A stretch of DNA of 64,000 nt from Hygrocybe punicea (Eukaryota; Basidiomycota; Agaricomycetes; Agaricales; Hygrophoraceae), in NCBI GenBank assembly GCA_963556145.1, contig OY744463.1:744001-808000 (forward strand), in the 5' to 3' direction. Below are positions 23,147-35,160 of this stretch, one piece after another; within the stretch, counting starts at the first letter, position 1, and each line of letters starts with the position of its first letter. Under the pieces are notes generated by a model. That model had not been told where the DNA came from, made no database searches, and was given only the letters and a program-made list of their open reading frames with translations. The position numbers and the translations under genes are program-made.

Positions 23147-23998
23147 ATGCCCACCCACTGCAACCTCATGGGTTTCCGCTTATTCCACCTCATCACCTTT
23201 CTCCTTCTTGGTGCCTCCCTGTGTCTCCTCTTCACCTCAATTAGCAGTCCTATCGTACACGAGTGCGTCGCAGGTTGATATAAAATGACCATACATATGG
23301 AGATTATGTGGTCTCCTGCAGTCTTTCCTTCCTCAAGGTCACTGGAATCCATATTGGTCCTGGAAGGGATACCGCCATGACCTTTGGTGTCCTAGGCAGC
23401 TGCAATTTGGCCCTGACCAGGTCCGTCGCTTATCTTTACTTCGCCTATCTTTACTCTCAAACTTATCTGATATTTCCACCAGCTCTGACCAGGATACCTG
23501 CACTGTCAAGGCTCTCGGGTACGACATCGCTGATATGATCTCGGTCACGACTGGCATAGACTACGAGTCAAACGCATTGCAAGACGCCACGCGGGCTCTT
23601 GTCCTTCATCCTCTTGGCACGGGTCTCGCCTTCGTCGCGCTCCTTGTCGGCCTAAGCACAAACTACGTGGGATTCCTGTTCGCCAGTTTAATGACGGGCG
23701 TGACCTGGTTATCACTTGTCGTGCTCATCATTGACCTCGTTCTGTTCGGCGCTGTGAAGGTGCGCCTGCCAACCTGGCCAAAAAGATAAGGATCTGAAGT
23801 CATGTTATTATTCTGGTATAGGCACACCTCAACAGCAACACAGCACGTGTCGACAGCAACATGCCAGCCTTGAAAGCAGAGTTCGGTAGTGCGATGTGGC
23901 TGACGCTCATGGCGTTTGTTGTGCTCTCCTTTGTGACTATCACAACAAGCTTTTCGTACTGTGCCGATAGGCCGTCAAAGCGTTCTAGCAAGGCCTGA
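23147..23998 (+). CDS. SUR7/PalI (Rim9-like) family membrane protein
   Basis: Four exons: 23147-23262, 23322-23420, 23483-23759, 23822-23998; 222 residues. The family holds four-span plasma-membrane proteins, some placed in eisosomes (Sur7) and some in ambient-pH signalling (PalI/Rim9). The order is TM1 (residues 8-28), an extracellular loop with the claudin-like GVLGSCNLA plus a second Cys (DTCT), two adjacent helices (about 112-165) and a fourth helix in MWLTLMAFVVLSFVTI, then a short basic tail. The third intron is read through in one frame to a stop at 23789, which would give a version lacking TM4; the spliced form fits the family better. It shares a 93-bp promoter with UTP14. Confidence 0.88.
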
Positions 23999-24092
23999 GA
24001 GAGCAAGAGTGGGACATGTACTATTTTTTTTCGGTTTACCAGAAGTGGACTTGCGGGTGTACTAACGGATAACAATACCGGTGTGACTCAAA

Positions 24093-24140
24093 TCTTGTAC
24101 TCTGTATCTCTTGTACTCTGTATCTCTTGTACTCTGTATC
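24093..24140. repeat. Three tandem copies of a 16-bp unit
   Basis: TCTTGTACTCTGTATC is repeated three times without error about 95 bp after the SUR7/PalI stop, probably in its 3' UTR. It is a recent tandem expansion with no recognised function. Confidence 0.85.
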
Positions 24141-25159
24141 TCATGATTTTATGTATCGTATACGTCAATTTTATCTGTAACACCATCCGATCACGGCTTT
24201 TGGATTTTCTTGATGTTCCTATCTGTAGTGCTTGATTATAGGGCCGCAAAGAGGTTAGAGCTGCCGTTGTTAAGACATTCCAAGTGGTTTGGAAGAGTTG
24301 GGTCCAGCAACATTGTGAGAATCATTCTCAGCGTAATGGAGCACGAGGGAGTGGGAGAATATCCAAGGGACTAGATAGGACTTGCATGGCCGGTGTGGGC
24401 GAGGAAGTGGGACAAACGCGTTGTGTGGGTAGTCCGAGTCGTGCAAGGGTATGGACGCAGTGGAGAGAGCCGAGCGGAATGAGGCAAGACTATGGCTACC
24501 ACAATGCACGGTTGTGTCTGAGGAAGTGCCGTACGAGCGCGTAATAGTCTGGACGAGTTACCTTCAACAACCAAATATCTCCGGTGGTTATACCCGTATA
24601 TCATCTAGATCTTCGCTCTGGTACCATGGAAAGCGATTCCTTTGGTGTGATCGATATCCTTTTGCGCGCCCCTCACCACCAAGCGAGGAAATTTGGACAA
24701 AGTCCTATAAATCAACCTCTAGCTAGAGATAACCCTTGTATCCCAGATCATACTTGTCAGGTTCTCCGCATTTTCGAGTGTCTTCTGTAATATATTCGCG
24801 AGAGGCAACAGCGGGACATTCCGGCCCTTATTTTTCATCACGACCGTCAAAGATCCTGTGTCCGCGCGCAAAGCCTAATGCAAGAGTACGGCTTTTCATC
24901 CTTGGTGTGGGGATTGAAACAGGTGATGACTGAAGTACTGAAGATTGAATGAGCCGAATCAAATGCTGAACAGCAGTGGAGTGAGGTAGTGAGAGAGTCA
25001 CTGGGTGTTCCGATGTGGACGTGATTCGGAGCTGCCACCAACGTTCTGTTGGTGAATGAGAATATGTAAAGCAAATGTCAGAAGCCGTCGAATATTGGGG
25101 GTGGGGGACAAATCTCGCCAGGTTCCTTGAGAGATTCAAGTTTGCCCAAAACAAGACCC
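24141..25159. other. Intergenic stretch upstream of the aminopeptidase gene
   Basis: About 1 kb without exon-like segments. Several short frames exist on both strands but lack family resemblance or splice structure. The 3' end presumably holds the aminopeptidase promoter. Confidence 0.5.
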
Positions 25160-27704
25160 ATGTTGGTCAGAGCCTTGCTCCGACCTTCAACTTGGCACAT
25201 CGCCCGAAACATGTCTTCAACAGCCTATATCGTCCCTCTTGACCCCAAGGCCCCCTCTGCGCCAGTATTGCCTGATGTTGATCCCCTGAAACTCTGGTCT
25301 TCCGTTCCCACTGGAGAAAAAGCCCTCAAAGTTGGGGCAACACGTATCTTTTACAACACTCCGTCGAATATCGATGGATCGGCCACAAACCTTACCGCAG
25401 TCTCTACCCTCGGTGAGGGGTTTGCTACAATGCAAGGGGGCGCAAGGAGGGAGATTGTAAGAAAAGCTGTCGGCAGCGCGGTGAAGGACGTGAAAGGTTT
25501 GGGTGACGGCGTTAAACATGCCTCTGTAGATGCGTCTGCGGATCCCCATGCGGCTGGTGAAGTCCTTCAACACACATATCCTGGTGACCGTCCGTGTTTT
25601 TATATCTGAACAGCTGTGGCCGCACATTTGGCGCTATACAAATTTTCACTCAAGACCTCTCCGCCCTCTCCATTCAACCCGAACCTGAAGGAACCGCTTC
25701 CCGATGCTCTCAGTCTTAAACCTCTGACGGAGTCAAAGCAGTGGGATGATGGTGTGGTATACGCCAAAGCTCAAAATTTGGCCCGCACCGTCAGCTCACC
25801 CTCGTCTTCCGTTGCGTCCTCACCGCTTATAATGCTAAACAGTTGATGGAATTACCTGCAAACATGATGACTCCGACGGCAAGTCACGTCTTTCACGATT
25901 TCGTGCCCTAGAGGGCTCAGACTAGTGGCGAGACAACGGCTGCTTGGCGCTTTTCTGAATTATCCTCCTTGGCTGGGGCACTACACTCAAACTCTTTTTT
26001 CAGGCATTTACTGAACGCGTCAAGTCTGAATTTGCTGGAATCTCCAACGTGCAGATCACAGCCCATGACGAAGGTCTGCCCTATTCCCCCCACGTAGAAC
26101 GTGTCCTCATTATTTTATTCTCTCTTCACCAAGCCTGGGCAGCCGAGAAAGGAATGGTAAGTTTTGATCACTCCATAATGAATTATGCAGTATCAAAGTC
26201 ACGTCTCGCAGCACACTTTTCTTTCAGTAGCCAAAGGAACATCAGAACCAGCCAAGTTCCTGGAAATGTTAGTTTTACTTGCATGTGTTCAGTTGTATCT
26301 TATTTAGTCCTCCCCCGTACCCCTTCGCCTGCATACAGCCACTATCAAGGAGGCCCAGCTGGTGCCCAACCTCTCGCTTTCGTTGGGAAGGGTATCACAT
26401 TCGATTCTGGCGGCATCAGCTTGAAGCCTGGAGCGGTTCGTTTCGCTTTTTTTGATCTCAAAATTTGCTACCAAGGTTAAACATATATGTTCGTCACTCA
26501 GAATATGAAGTTGATGCGTGGAGATATGGGTATGTGCTACCCGATTTGATTCGGTTCACGAGCTGTGAATTATTTTGTCTGTTTAGGTGGTGCCGCAGCC
26601 GTTGTTTCATCTGCTCTAGCCATCGCGCAACTTCGGCTACCGTCTGTCTTTCACAAGTAACGGATTTTCCGCATCTATGCTAATGCAAACTTCCAGTGTC
26701 AATCTCATCGTCGTAGTACCGCTGACTGAGAACATGCCGGGTCCCGGCGCAAGCAAACCTGGAGACATGTGCGTTCATCTTCACTTTCAGTTTTTTGTTT
26801 TTACTTGCTGAGGTTCCAGTGGCTAGTGTCTATGCTATGAACGGAAAGTCCATCGAGATTGATAATACTGACGCTGAGGGCCGTCTTGTTCTCGCTGGTG
26901 AGTCTTCCTCCCCATGTGTATCAGTAATCCTGCAAAAATGACACCCTTAGATGCGATATACTACGCATCTACGTCTTACAAGCCGCATACTCTAATTGAC
27001 GTGGCCACGCTCACTGGGCAAGTACACGCACATGGCTGTTTATGCTTCACTCACGATAATACCCCAGGGCCATAGAGGTTGCCCTCGGGGAAGTGTATTC
27101 TGGCGTATTCTCGGTATGCTGAGAATACCACATCTTCTTCAAACGTTCTTTCACTAACTACTCAAATGCCCAGACCTCTGACGAGCTCTGGGAACAACTT
27201 CGCAGTGCAGGGGAGAGTGAGTACGACCGTTTCTGGCGCATGCCTCTCGAAGACGATTACGGACCCTTGATCCACTCTTCCAACGCCGATCTATGTAATG
27301 TACGTCCCATCCACTCAGTTTACATCACCCTGATGGCGAATGCGCCTGTGTTGCACAGACGGGTGGCAGACCGGCGGGAAGTTGCACGGCTGCGTTGTTC
27401 TTGAAGGCGTTCGCTGAGGGGATCAACGCAGAAGAGGGCAAAGAGGCCCCAATGAAATGGGCGCATATTGACATCGCTGGGACGATGGAGGTGTGTGTTG
27501 TTGTTGCGTTCGGGAAATGGTTAATAACTGATGATCATTGTTCTTTTGCAAGGCTACGAGGCCCACGCCGTACTTGGAAAAAGGCATGACAGGCCGTCCG
27601 ACTCGGTGAGTATATTTGTAAGTAATTCCCTATCGCATATATATTGATTAGAACTGTATCACAGGGCATTGATTGAGTTCGTGCGGCGACTCGCGAACCA
27701 GTAG
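25160..27704 (+). CDS. M17 family leucine aminopeptidase (cytosol aminopeptidase)
   Basis: Seventeen exons join in frame to 514 residues: 25160-25556, 25614-25789, 25843-25878, 26004-26073, 26134-26156, 26212-26267, 26339-26435, 26502-26529, 26587-26641, 26697-26768, 26827-26897, 26951-27017, 27068-27113, 27174-27299, 27359-27490, 27553-27605, 27665-27704. M17 enzymes are two-metal hexameric peptidases removing N-terminal residues, often Leu. The catalytic domain has [10 protein letters not shown] (K270, D275), MRGDMGGAAAV, and the signature [12 protein letters not shown] (about 348-359), giving the metal ligands and active-site Lys and Arg. The first 17 residues ([17 protein letters not shown]) are basic and could be a mitochondrial presequence; starting at the next Met (25211) would give a cytosolic form. 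Introns 3 and 12 are GC-AG with GCAAGT donors. Confidence 0.97.
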
Positions 27705-28080
27705 GGCAAAAGAAGCCGTTAAGGAGTTGAAAGACATATTGTCAACAATGGGACTTGTTCCTTACTATTGCGAAATTTAAAAAGTAACTCCCGCTGCCTG
27801 TGATCTCGAAAGGTGGTGCTGCCAGTGCGTGCAAGTCGTCCAGACAACTCCACCATGCTCGAGCATCGGCGAAGAAATGCAGGACAAGTTGCATGCGGGT
27901 CTTGTTCCGAAAAACAACCACCCCACCCGATCCTAGGATTACAAAAATAGATGTGAACAATTTCAACCTAACCTATTGTTGATTGCTACTACTTTCGCCC
28001 TCTGGGTCCCATGGCCTTGTGCCATCCCCACCTGCCAGGGCACACACCCTTGCGTCTTGGCGATCTGATGCATTCCGCAA
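27705..28080. other. Non-coding stretch after the aminopeptidase gene
   Basis: No recognised gene. A minus-strand frame near 27780-27960 contains ARAWWSCLDDLHAL but has no start, splice partner or family I recognise. Confidence 0.4.
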
Positions 28081-28139
28081 CAACAGCATGAGATCGTTTA
28101 TGAATCTTAGTAATATAGCGTCAAATTACCTGCCAATAC

Positions 28140-28760
28140 CCCCCTCGGTCCTCGATCCTGGTGGAAATACAAGGAAGTTCTTTTGGAAGCCAGCGAGAAG
28201 ATTCGTAACTAATTTCGTAGTCATCTCATGCACGTTTTTTTCATCAGAGTTGCATCCCAATACAGGACTCGCACAAGTCGCGTTGAGCATCTTCTGGGAC
28301 TGTCGGTGTCGATGTCAGGAAGGATGCGGCGCTAGATTCAATTGCAGTGCGGTTCCGGCACAAACGCTGTCACGATCATCTACATCCAGCCGTCGTCAGC
28401 ACTGGCATGGGCCTGAGACTGAGTGCGCTACCAAATAACTCGGGACGTAACCTTCTGATATGGCATCTTTCCCAAATACTGTCCCTGCATCTGCACCAGT
28501 AGCCATTCCATCGAACTGATATTCACGAGTCAGCATAAGGCCCTACATATGTTCAGCAACAAAAACAACAGTCATCATCGTCACGTACTTTTTTTCTGGT
28601 TCGCGGTGTCATTTACCCACCGAGTCCTTCGATATGGTGTCTTCCTCCACGGCCACCGATATCGTATGGGAAGAAGGTAGGCACGAGGTTGAAAAAAAAA
28701 CTCACTACACGACCGTATTGATGACCACATCCAAGCGCTGTAGGTAGGGATGATGAAGTT
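28140..28760 (-). pseudogene. Decayed duplicate of the locus at 61.4-62.1 kb
   Basis: The stretch 28240-28520 matches 61570-61820 along its length, including TTCCGGCACAAACGCTGTC and the CTGCACC...ATTCCATC segment. On the minus strand it gives FDGMATGADAGTVFGKD where the other locus has FDGMVAGADEQGRVLGK, and AFVPEPHCN-stop where the other has AFVPELRIN-stop. Upstream exons are not recognisable. The neighbouring 28150-28230 also matches 61500-61560 (end of the convergent plus-strand gene), so both ends of a convergent pair were copied. Function unknown. Confidence 0.55.
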
Positions 28761-29590
28761 ACTCCGCAATGAGCCTTGGGCAAATCCGCGTACCTTGTTT
28801 AAGCTTTGCGCGCCGCGACCTCGTCAAAGGTGATTCGGAGCGGTGAGGACTTACGGCTATATAGCGTAATACATCAGATTTCAGTATGTGGTCCTGTATA
28901 ATCGTGCAGTGAGTGGGCCTGAGGGACACACAGAGTGTCTTATAGAAAGCCTTACAGTTACCGTCAACTTGGCTTCAGTACAGCTTCGGTGAGTCGATGA
29001 TGGTCGAAGGTTAATACTAGGGGGTTTGGGAGATCAGGACAATGACTCACAGTAGGAGACAGTAGGAGACAGTACTCACCGATCAATTTCAGGGCTTACC
29101 ATGTTCTGCGTCGTCTCCAACATCTTGCGAACCATGGGTTGCCCATCTCATCATGAACTTCATTTCATCGCCTTCTCTTTTCTCGCGTATTTTCAAGAAC
29201 TCCCCTCTTTAGCCCAGCCCCTTTGACCGCCCTCCTCATGAACATCAAGGGATCCCCCCTTGCGTACGGTGATGCTCAGACGGTTTCCTTTCGTATATCT
29301 TGTAAGGAATGGGGTTTTTGTAGGAGATAGTGAGCCAGAAGTGACGGCGGGGTCCGATGTAGATGAAAATTTATCCTCCGTAGTACCTCGAAGATGTTTG
29401 GATTTGGAAATCCTGTTTCGAAAGGTGCATGAAAAAAAAAAGTGGATGTGTCCACTAAGTCAAAGTAGACGCATGAACGAAAAAAAAATCGGGATGATGC
29501 GAGGAACAAACCAAGGACGAAAAGTGGCTTCAATCATGGGAGAAAAACTTTGCAGGCAAGATAATAATATATAGCACTGGGATGCGTCAG
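28761..29590. other. Mostly non-coding; one possible minus-strand exon
   Basis: A minus-strand frame near 29110-29180 reads EMKFMMRWATHGSQDVGDDA and ends at a good GTAAG donor, but no partner exon is clear. Poly-A and poly-T tracts and short direct repeats (CAGTAGGAGA near 29050-29070) fill the rest. Confidence 0.3.
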
Positions 29591-29594
29591 AAGC

Positions 29595-30175
29595 AGCAAA
29601 CCGCGAAATACACGGTACTTCTTACATTCACAGTACTGCTGCCATTTGTTTGACACAACGCCAATCATCACTGCCATGAGCCTCTGATACCCATCCTCCG
29701 TTGTAACGTCAGTCTCCCACCTATCCGCTGGAACTGCGTCTATTACGCGCTCAGTAGACGGCGCAACGTAATTGGGGGCTCATGCTGCCTGTAACTTTGT
29801 CCATAAAAAGTAAGCCTCTGTCCCAGGGCACTGATACCGTGAAGCCAGGGAGCGGGCCTGACATCGTCAAGGGCGCGAAACCTATCCCTCATCTGTTCGC
29901 CTGCGTCAATTCTGCTCGAAATGTGGTTGATACGGAGAGGTGATTTGATTGCATGGAAGAAGATGAGCAGATCGTTCACTTGCAACGACGTAGGCGATGT
30001 TGTAGCCGATAGAAGGCACAGTGGCACACCGATAGCCTGGGGAAGGGGATGCTGCGGTTTGAGAGTAAAAGCTTCATGGATGAAGCATACTAGTTTATTG
30101 AGAATCTTGTCGTTACACACAGTAGTATTTGTCTTCGATGATAGTGTCGAGCAGGATGTGAGCGAATTGAGAGAA
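29595..30175 (-). pseudogene. Broken copy of an uncharacterised basidiomycete gene
   Basis: Two minus-strand frames together resemble one protein: MFSQFAHILLDTIIEDKYYC then, after a stop, NKLVCFIHEAFTLKPQHPLP and LGQRLTFYGQSYRQHEPP (30110-29770); then in another frame VIDAVPADRWETDVTTEDGY and QRLMAVMIGVV (29740-29620). The order matches a mushroom protein family I have seen only as hypothetical. The change of frame near 29760 without clear splice sites, plus the upstream stop, suggests a pseudogene. No function assigned. Confidence 0.5.
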
Positions 30176-30531
30176 CATGGTCACTGTGGTCAAGGTTTTG
30201 TGCCCGCCGATCCGGTGGAAGTTCCAATCCACTCGCCGGTGCTGTCATCCTCCGTGTCAAGAAAATGCCTGCCATCTCAATGTTGCCTTAGTCTGAGGCT
30301 GAATGGATGAAATAATGTGAATGAGGAAGGCTGAGACTCGGAGAGTCGAACAAGGACATAGGAGGCGACGTGGAAGCGACTGCCACGCTGACATTGGGGA
30401 GGGTTGGGAGAACGTATCGCGACAGGGTGGTGGGAGCAGCTATGAGTATATTTTTGGTCCTACGGACAGAGCAAACCAGGCGACATGTGCAAATTCTTGC
30501 AACCACAATGGAGATGAGAAAATAGAGGGAA
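30176..30531. other. Spacer before the membrane-protein gene
   Basis: No exon-like segment recognised between the broken gene at 29.6-30.2 kb and the stop codon of the minus-strand membrane-protein gene. Confidence 0.4.
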
Positions 30532-31628
30532 CTAGATGTGCTGTATGCAACGGGTCCAGTCCGCAGTGCGATAGGCTCCAGGGGGGATAGACCTCAGAGC
30601 CATAACGAGCAACGTGAGGCGCGCAAAAACGTAGCAAACGCCAGCATGAAACCGACGAAACCGACGAAACTGAAGAAATCTTGCGACTTGTCAGCGAAAA
30701 ACAACGCTGACAACGAGATATAAAGTGGCACGACGGTCATCGAAATAGCAGAGACTCGCCAAAGAAGTTGTTCGGTGTGCGTTGGAAAGTAAAATGCCCA
30801 AGCAAAACCGTGAATCCCACCGAAAACAATTCCAACAGCCACGCTCATGAGCTCGAGGTTATCCTGTCAGCGAACGTAAACATCCCTCCGTTCCCGCATC
30901 GTTTGCTCTCTGTCCTCTCCCTCGTCCTGTCCCTTGTCCGCGTTCTTGTCTGCCCACACTCGTACAGGGCGACTAACATTGAGAGGCTTGTTCCACCATA
31001 CAAAGTACGTGGCAAGGTTAAGCACGGCGAATGCACCTGTAGCAACCTCCAACTCGGAGTTGGAGGTTGCTACAGGTGCATTCGCCGTGCTTAACCTTGC
31101 GTCCGTCCACAGGAAGGCCCTCAATTGCCCGCACGATACACTGGAGAATGAACCACCCCGTTTGGAGTAATGCGAAAGCCTTCGATATTACGTCCCCTTT
31201 ACTTCTGTCCTGGATCTCCTCCTCCAATAGACTCCTTTTGTGCTTCTCGGAGATTGGGGACATCGTCGATCGTGATTGTGCGGATCTGTTCCCCAGCTTC
31301 ATCACACTGCATGAAACCACCCATTACGGCGAAGAACCGCGTGCGTCTTGGTCCATCCATACTCTGAAATGTATCACCATCAACCTCGCACACTCTTCCA
31401 GAACATGTCATGGCCCTCACTCTTGTTATCCTTGGCAATCTTGCATGCAGCCGTCAACTGTCGCGTCGCCCATCCCGCAATTAATTCAGGTGCCAGCAAT
31501 GCCAGCAACATCACCCACACACGACGTGCGGCTCTCCTGCCCCAACTATCTTCTGGCGCTGGGATATTCGGATGGATCGCGAGCCAGATACAGGCGAATA
31601 ACTTGAATGTCACAAGACAGCTCCAAAT
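30532..31628 (-). pseudogene. Multi-spanning membrane protein of a mushroom family, 3' portion, truncated by the 9.2-kb insertion
   Basis: Read on the minus strand: IWSCLVT...FACIWLAIHPNIP, WVMLLALLAPELIAGWATRQ, GFFAVMGGFMQCD-type segment, EIQDRSKGDVISKAFALLQ, TGWFILQCIVRAIEGLPV, ELEVATGAFAVLNLATYFVW, WNKPLNVSRPVRVW, a helix-rich region (VGIVFGGIHGFAWAFYFPTH; WRVSAISMTVVPLYIS) and a C-terminal RSIPPGAYRTADWTRCIQHI ending TAG at 30532-30534. The order fits a multi-helix protein family common in Agaricomycetes and annotated as hypothetical in my memory. The giant element at 31629 interrupts codons of IWSCLVT, and a 44-bp inverted duplication sits before ELEV, so this allele should not make a normal protein. 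Confidence 0.7.
31012..31100. repeat. Perfect 44-bp inverted duplication with 1-nt loop
   Basis: 31012-31055 and 31057-31100 are exact reverse complements separated only by G31056. The lower-coordinate copy is the genuine exon (ELEVATGAFAVLNLA on the minus strand); the other is its inverted copy inserted just upstream in the gene. Confidence 0.93.
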
Positions 31629-31648
31629 CACCTGACCTTCCCACACAA

Positions 31649-31701
31649 AGAGCCTAACGATAGTGGCTGATCATGAGTCTCAGCCACTATCGTTAGGCTC
31701 T
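31649..31701. repeat. Left terminal 22-bp hairpin of the giant element
   Basis: AGAGCCTAACGATAGTGGCT... pairs perfectly over 22 bp with 31680-31701 around a 9-nt loop, 20 bp inside the element end. The same hairpin occurs at the right end. Confidence 0.9.
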
Positions 31702-32689
31702 ACTTTGCTAAAATCCCTTCCCCAGCCATAAATCGTGTCCCAAACCGTGATTTAACATAGTATAAGTAAAACTGTAGTGTCCTATATATGGTAATAACCC
31801 GAACAGGAACATCAGGTCCGGTCAGGAACAAGGGCGCTGATGGGCTCGGGCTTTCCCGTCACCGTTGCCATGGCCCCGCCCATCACTTACTGGCACGCGC
31901 GCTCGTCGTCGTCGACGTTGAGCACGACTATTTCACTGTCCCGCCGTCTTTTCTTGTGGAATTTTTTACACATCATAGACATATTACCCTACATGTTTTA
32001 TATAGACTAATATAGATGGAAATACACGAAATAAAAGAGAAATAAAATAAATAAATAATAATAATACATGGGGTGCCCCCGGCAAACGGGTGAGTACTCA
32101 CCTTCGCAGAGGCGCCGGATTGGGTCTAAACTTGACGGTGATGGGTGCTGGAGGGTGGGTGATGGGCGGGATGGACACTGGGGGCGGGGAAAGGTGCATG
32201 GAGTGGGGGGTGGCAATGGGTGGTGAGGAAATGGCCAGGAAGCGAGGTGGATGGGGGAAATGGAGAGGGGATGGATGGGGGAGGGCTCCTGGCCCCAAAC
32301 GAGCAGCGGGAAGGGGTAAGTACGTGGAGAAAAAGCAGGAGGGAGGTGGGTACTCACCTTCACCATTAAGGCCCCCCGCGGCCCCCTTTGCATTCCATCA
32401 TCGATAAAACCAATGGGGATGTCATCTCAGACGTCCCCATCGTCCATGCCATGGGTTTCGCGGTCCAGGTCCGTCGCGCCATTGAGTTGCGCGAGGGTGG
32501 CAACATGGGTGGTTGCGATGGCGATATCTCGACGTCGTCGCCACCGTTTACCCAGTAGACCCAGTCGTTTTGGTTAACCCAATCGCAGATATAGTTGCAA
32601 AAGGTAGGTACACATAGCGCAGTTGCTTGCTGGGGGGGTAGGTTAACCCAAGAGACAGCTCTTGCTGGGGAAATGTGGGGTGGTAGGTT

Positions 32690-33930
32690 GACCCAGGTAC
32701 AGCTCTTGCTGGTCAAGGGTGGCAGGGTGGGTCAACCCAGTGTCAGCTCTGCCATGGGGTAGGTTAACCCAGGACAGCTATTCTGGGAAGGTTGGGTTGA
32801 CCCAGGTCCAGCTGTGCAAGCAACGTGGGTTGACCTGGGTTGACCGTGGACCAGCTCTTGCTGCAGGCTTGGGTTGACCTGGGTCCAGCTGTTGCTGCAG
32901 CACTGGGTTGACCCAGGCCCAGCACTTCCTGCAGGGTGGGGTGGCTGTGGTCCAGGTATTGCTGCAGCACCGGGTTTACCAGGGTTCAGCTATTGCAGCA
33001 CTGGGTTGACCAGGGTTCAGCTATTGCTGCAGCACCAGGTTGACTGGGGTCCAGCACTTGCTGCGGAGGTTGGGTTGACCCAGGTCTGGCTCTTCCTGCA
33101 GGCTTGGGTTGACCTGGGTCCAGGTATTGCTGCAGCACTGGGTTGACCGGGGTCCAGATATTGCTGCAACACCGGGTTGGCCTGGATCCAGCACTCGCTG
33201 CAGGGCTGGGGTTGACCCAGGTCCAGCTCTTCCTGCAGGCTTGGGTTGACCTGGGTCCAGCTATTGCTGCAGCACCAGGTTGACCGGGGTCCAGATATTG
33301 CTGCAGCACTGGGTTGACCTGGGTCCAGCACTTGCTGCAGCACTGGGTTGACCAGGGTCCAGCACTTGCTGCAGCACAGGGTTGACCTGGGTCCAGCTAT
33401 TGCTGCTGCACCGGGTTGACCAGGGTCCAGATATTGCTGCAGCACTGGGTTGACCCAGATCCAGCACTCGCTGCCGGGCTGGGGTTGACCAGGGTCTAGA
33501 TATTGCTGCAGCACCAGGTTGACCGGGGTCCAGCACTTGCTGCGGGGCTTGGGTTGACCCAGGTCCCACTCTTCCTGCAGGCTTGGGTTGACCGGGCTCC
33601 AGCTATTGCTGCAGCACTGGGTTGACCTGGGTCCAGCACTTGCTGCAGGGCTTGTGTTGACCAGGGTCCAGCTCTTGCTGCAGCACTTTGTTGACCCACA
33701 TCCAGCACTCACTGTAGGGTAGGTTGATTGGGGTCCAGCCTGTCCTGTAGCATTGCATTGACCCCAGACCCACCCATGTCGCAGGTTTGGATTCATGAGG
33801 GTCTGGCCATTGCTCCAGCATTGGGTTGACATGGCCCTGCTCTTGCTGCAGAATAAGGTTGACCCTGGCCCAGCTCTCACTGCAGGATTAGGTTGACCAG
33901 GATCCCGCTTTTGCTTTGACACGGGCTCAG
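32690..33930. repeat. 34-bp minisatellite, left arm
   Basis: Tandem units of about 34 bp built on GGGTTGACC(T/A)GGGTCCAGC plus A(C/T)TTGCTGCAGCAC. About three dozen degenerate copies. The long Gln/Pro/Ser-rich minus-strand frames across it follow from the repeat. Confidence 0.88.
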
Positions 33931-34349
33931 CCACATCCCACTCTGCCTGCATGTATTTAATGTTGACAACATTGCCAGAGCTCACAACAACTCAAGCCAA
34001 TATTTATTCAGAAAATGCAATATCCGGTAAAGAAAATGTCTCAGTTTCTTCAAATGTAATATAATTTCAAATGCAATAATTCAAAGCACAGGTAATACCA
34101 AAATTACAACATTCTTATTTTGAAAATGCACAATCTCTCAATCTTAGCTTTATCTCTCACATGAGCTACTTATTCCCAAACAAAATTTATATATATAACA
34201 ACCAGAAATTACCCCACTTGGAATTTTGTGCCTTTTTTATTTAATATTACTCAAATCTCAATTGGAATCAGTACACAAACACTCACTATTACTTAGAATG
34301 GACATATCAAATTAATTATTATTTTATCCAAATACATAATTAAATAATA

Positions 34350-34970
34350 AAGGGGTTGGGGGGGAGGAAGGTAGGTGTGAGTGGGACTGGGACTGGGACT
34401 GGGACTGGGACTGGAAGTGGGTGTGGGTGTGGGTGTGGGTATGGGTATGGGTGTGGGTGTGGGAGAACGGAGTGGGAGTGGGAGTGGGAGAAGGGAGGGT
34501 GAAGGGCAGGATGGAAGGGAGGAGGGAGGGGCAGCAGGGAGTGGGAGTGGGAGAGGCAGAGGAAGAGGGAGGAGACGAGGGCGGAGGGGTGGGATGTACA
34601 TACCTGTTGCGTTCCCGTTGCCCTCGTCGTCTTCGTCTACGTCTCCGCCGTCCTCGTCCCCGTCGTCCCCGTCCCCGCCGTTCTGGTCCCTGTCGTTCCC
34701 GTTCCCGTCGTTCCTCTCGTTGTCGTCATCGTCCTCGTTGTCGTCGTCATCCCCCGTAGTCCTCGTCGTCCGCTGGATCGTCGTCGTCGTCTCCGTCGTC
34801 CTGTCGTCTCTTCGCTGGCCGTCTCCGTCCCCGTCGTCTTCCCTGGCTGGCCGTCTGTGCCCTCATCGCCTCTGTCCTCGTCGTTGCCTGCCATCCGCCG
34901 TTTCGGCCCTTCAGTTTGGCGTTGACGTGACGTGGCGCGGGCAAGCGTGTTGCGGTCCATTCCCGGCACG
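34350..34970. repeat. Simple-sequence block, left arm
   Basis: GGGACTGGGACTGG and GGGTGTGGGTGTGG-type repeats (34380-34580) followed by CGTCGTC/CCTCGT-rich sequence (34610-34870). It is inverted relative to 36200-36930. The open frames are compositional. Confidence 0.75.
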
Positions 34971-35160
34971 GCAATGAGAAAGTTCTACATAAAAACAACA
35001 ATATTAGCTAGCATAGTAATGGATAATAAATTTGAGAAATCTACTTACCTTCTACTTGATTTTGCTGCTGCTGTTTTCGTGGACGCATCGTGGAGTACGC
35101 GACGAATCGCCGACGCACGCCGGAGGTTGCCGATTGCCCAAACGGGTGCGAGTTGCCTTA
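34890..35160 (-). other. Exon-like block with intron in the left arm
   Basis: On the minus strand an ATG near 35082 (MRPRKQQQQNQVE) is followed by a GTAAGT donor and a TATGTAG acceptor near 34988. The right arm has a counterpart with a GTAATG donor near 35997 and TGCAG acceptor near 36052. A shared intron position in both arms suggests a decayed gene once carried by the element. No family recognised. Confidence 0.35.

Noticed and set aside
24284..24726. Overlapping frames upstream of the aminopeptidase gene
   Set aside because: Several frames on both strands with unrelated composition, no introns and no recognisable motif.
29260..29574. Plus-strand frame of 104 codons
   Set aside because: It crosses two poly-A tracts, has no splice partner and no family resemblance.
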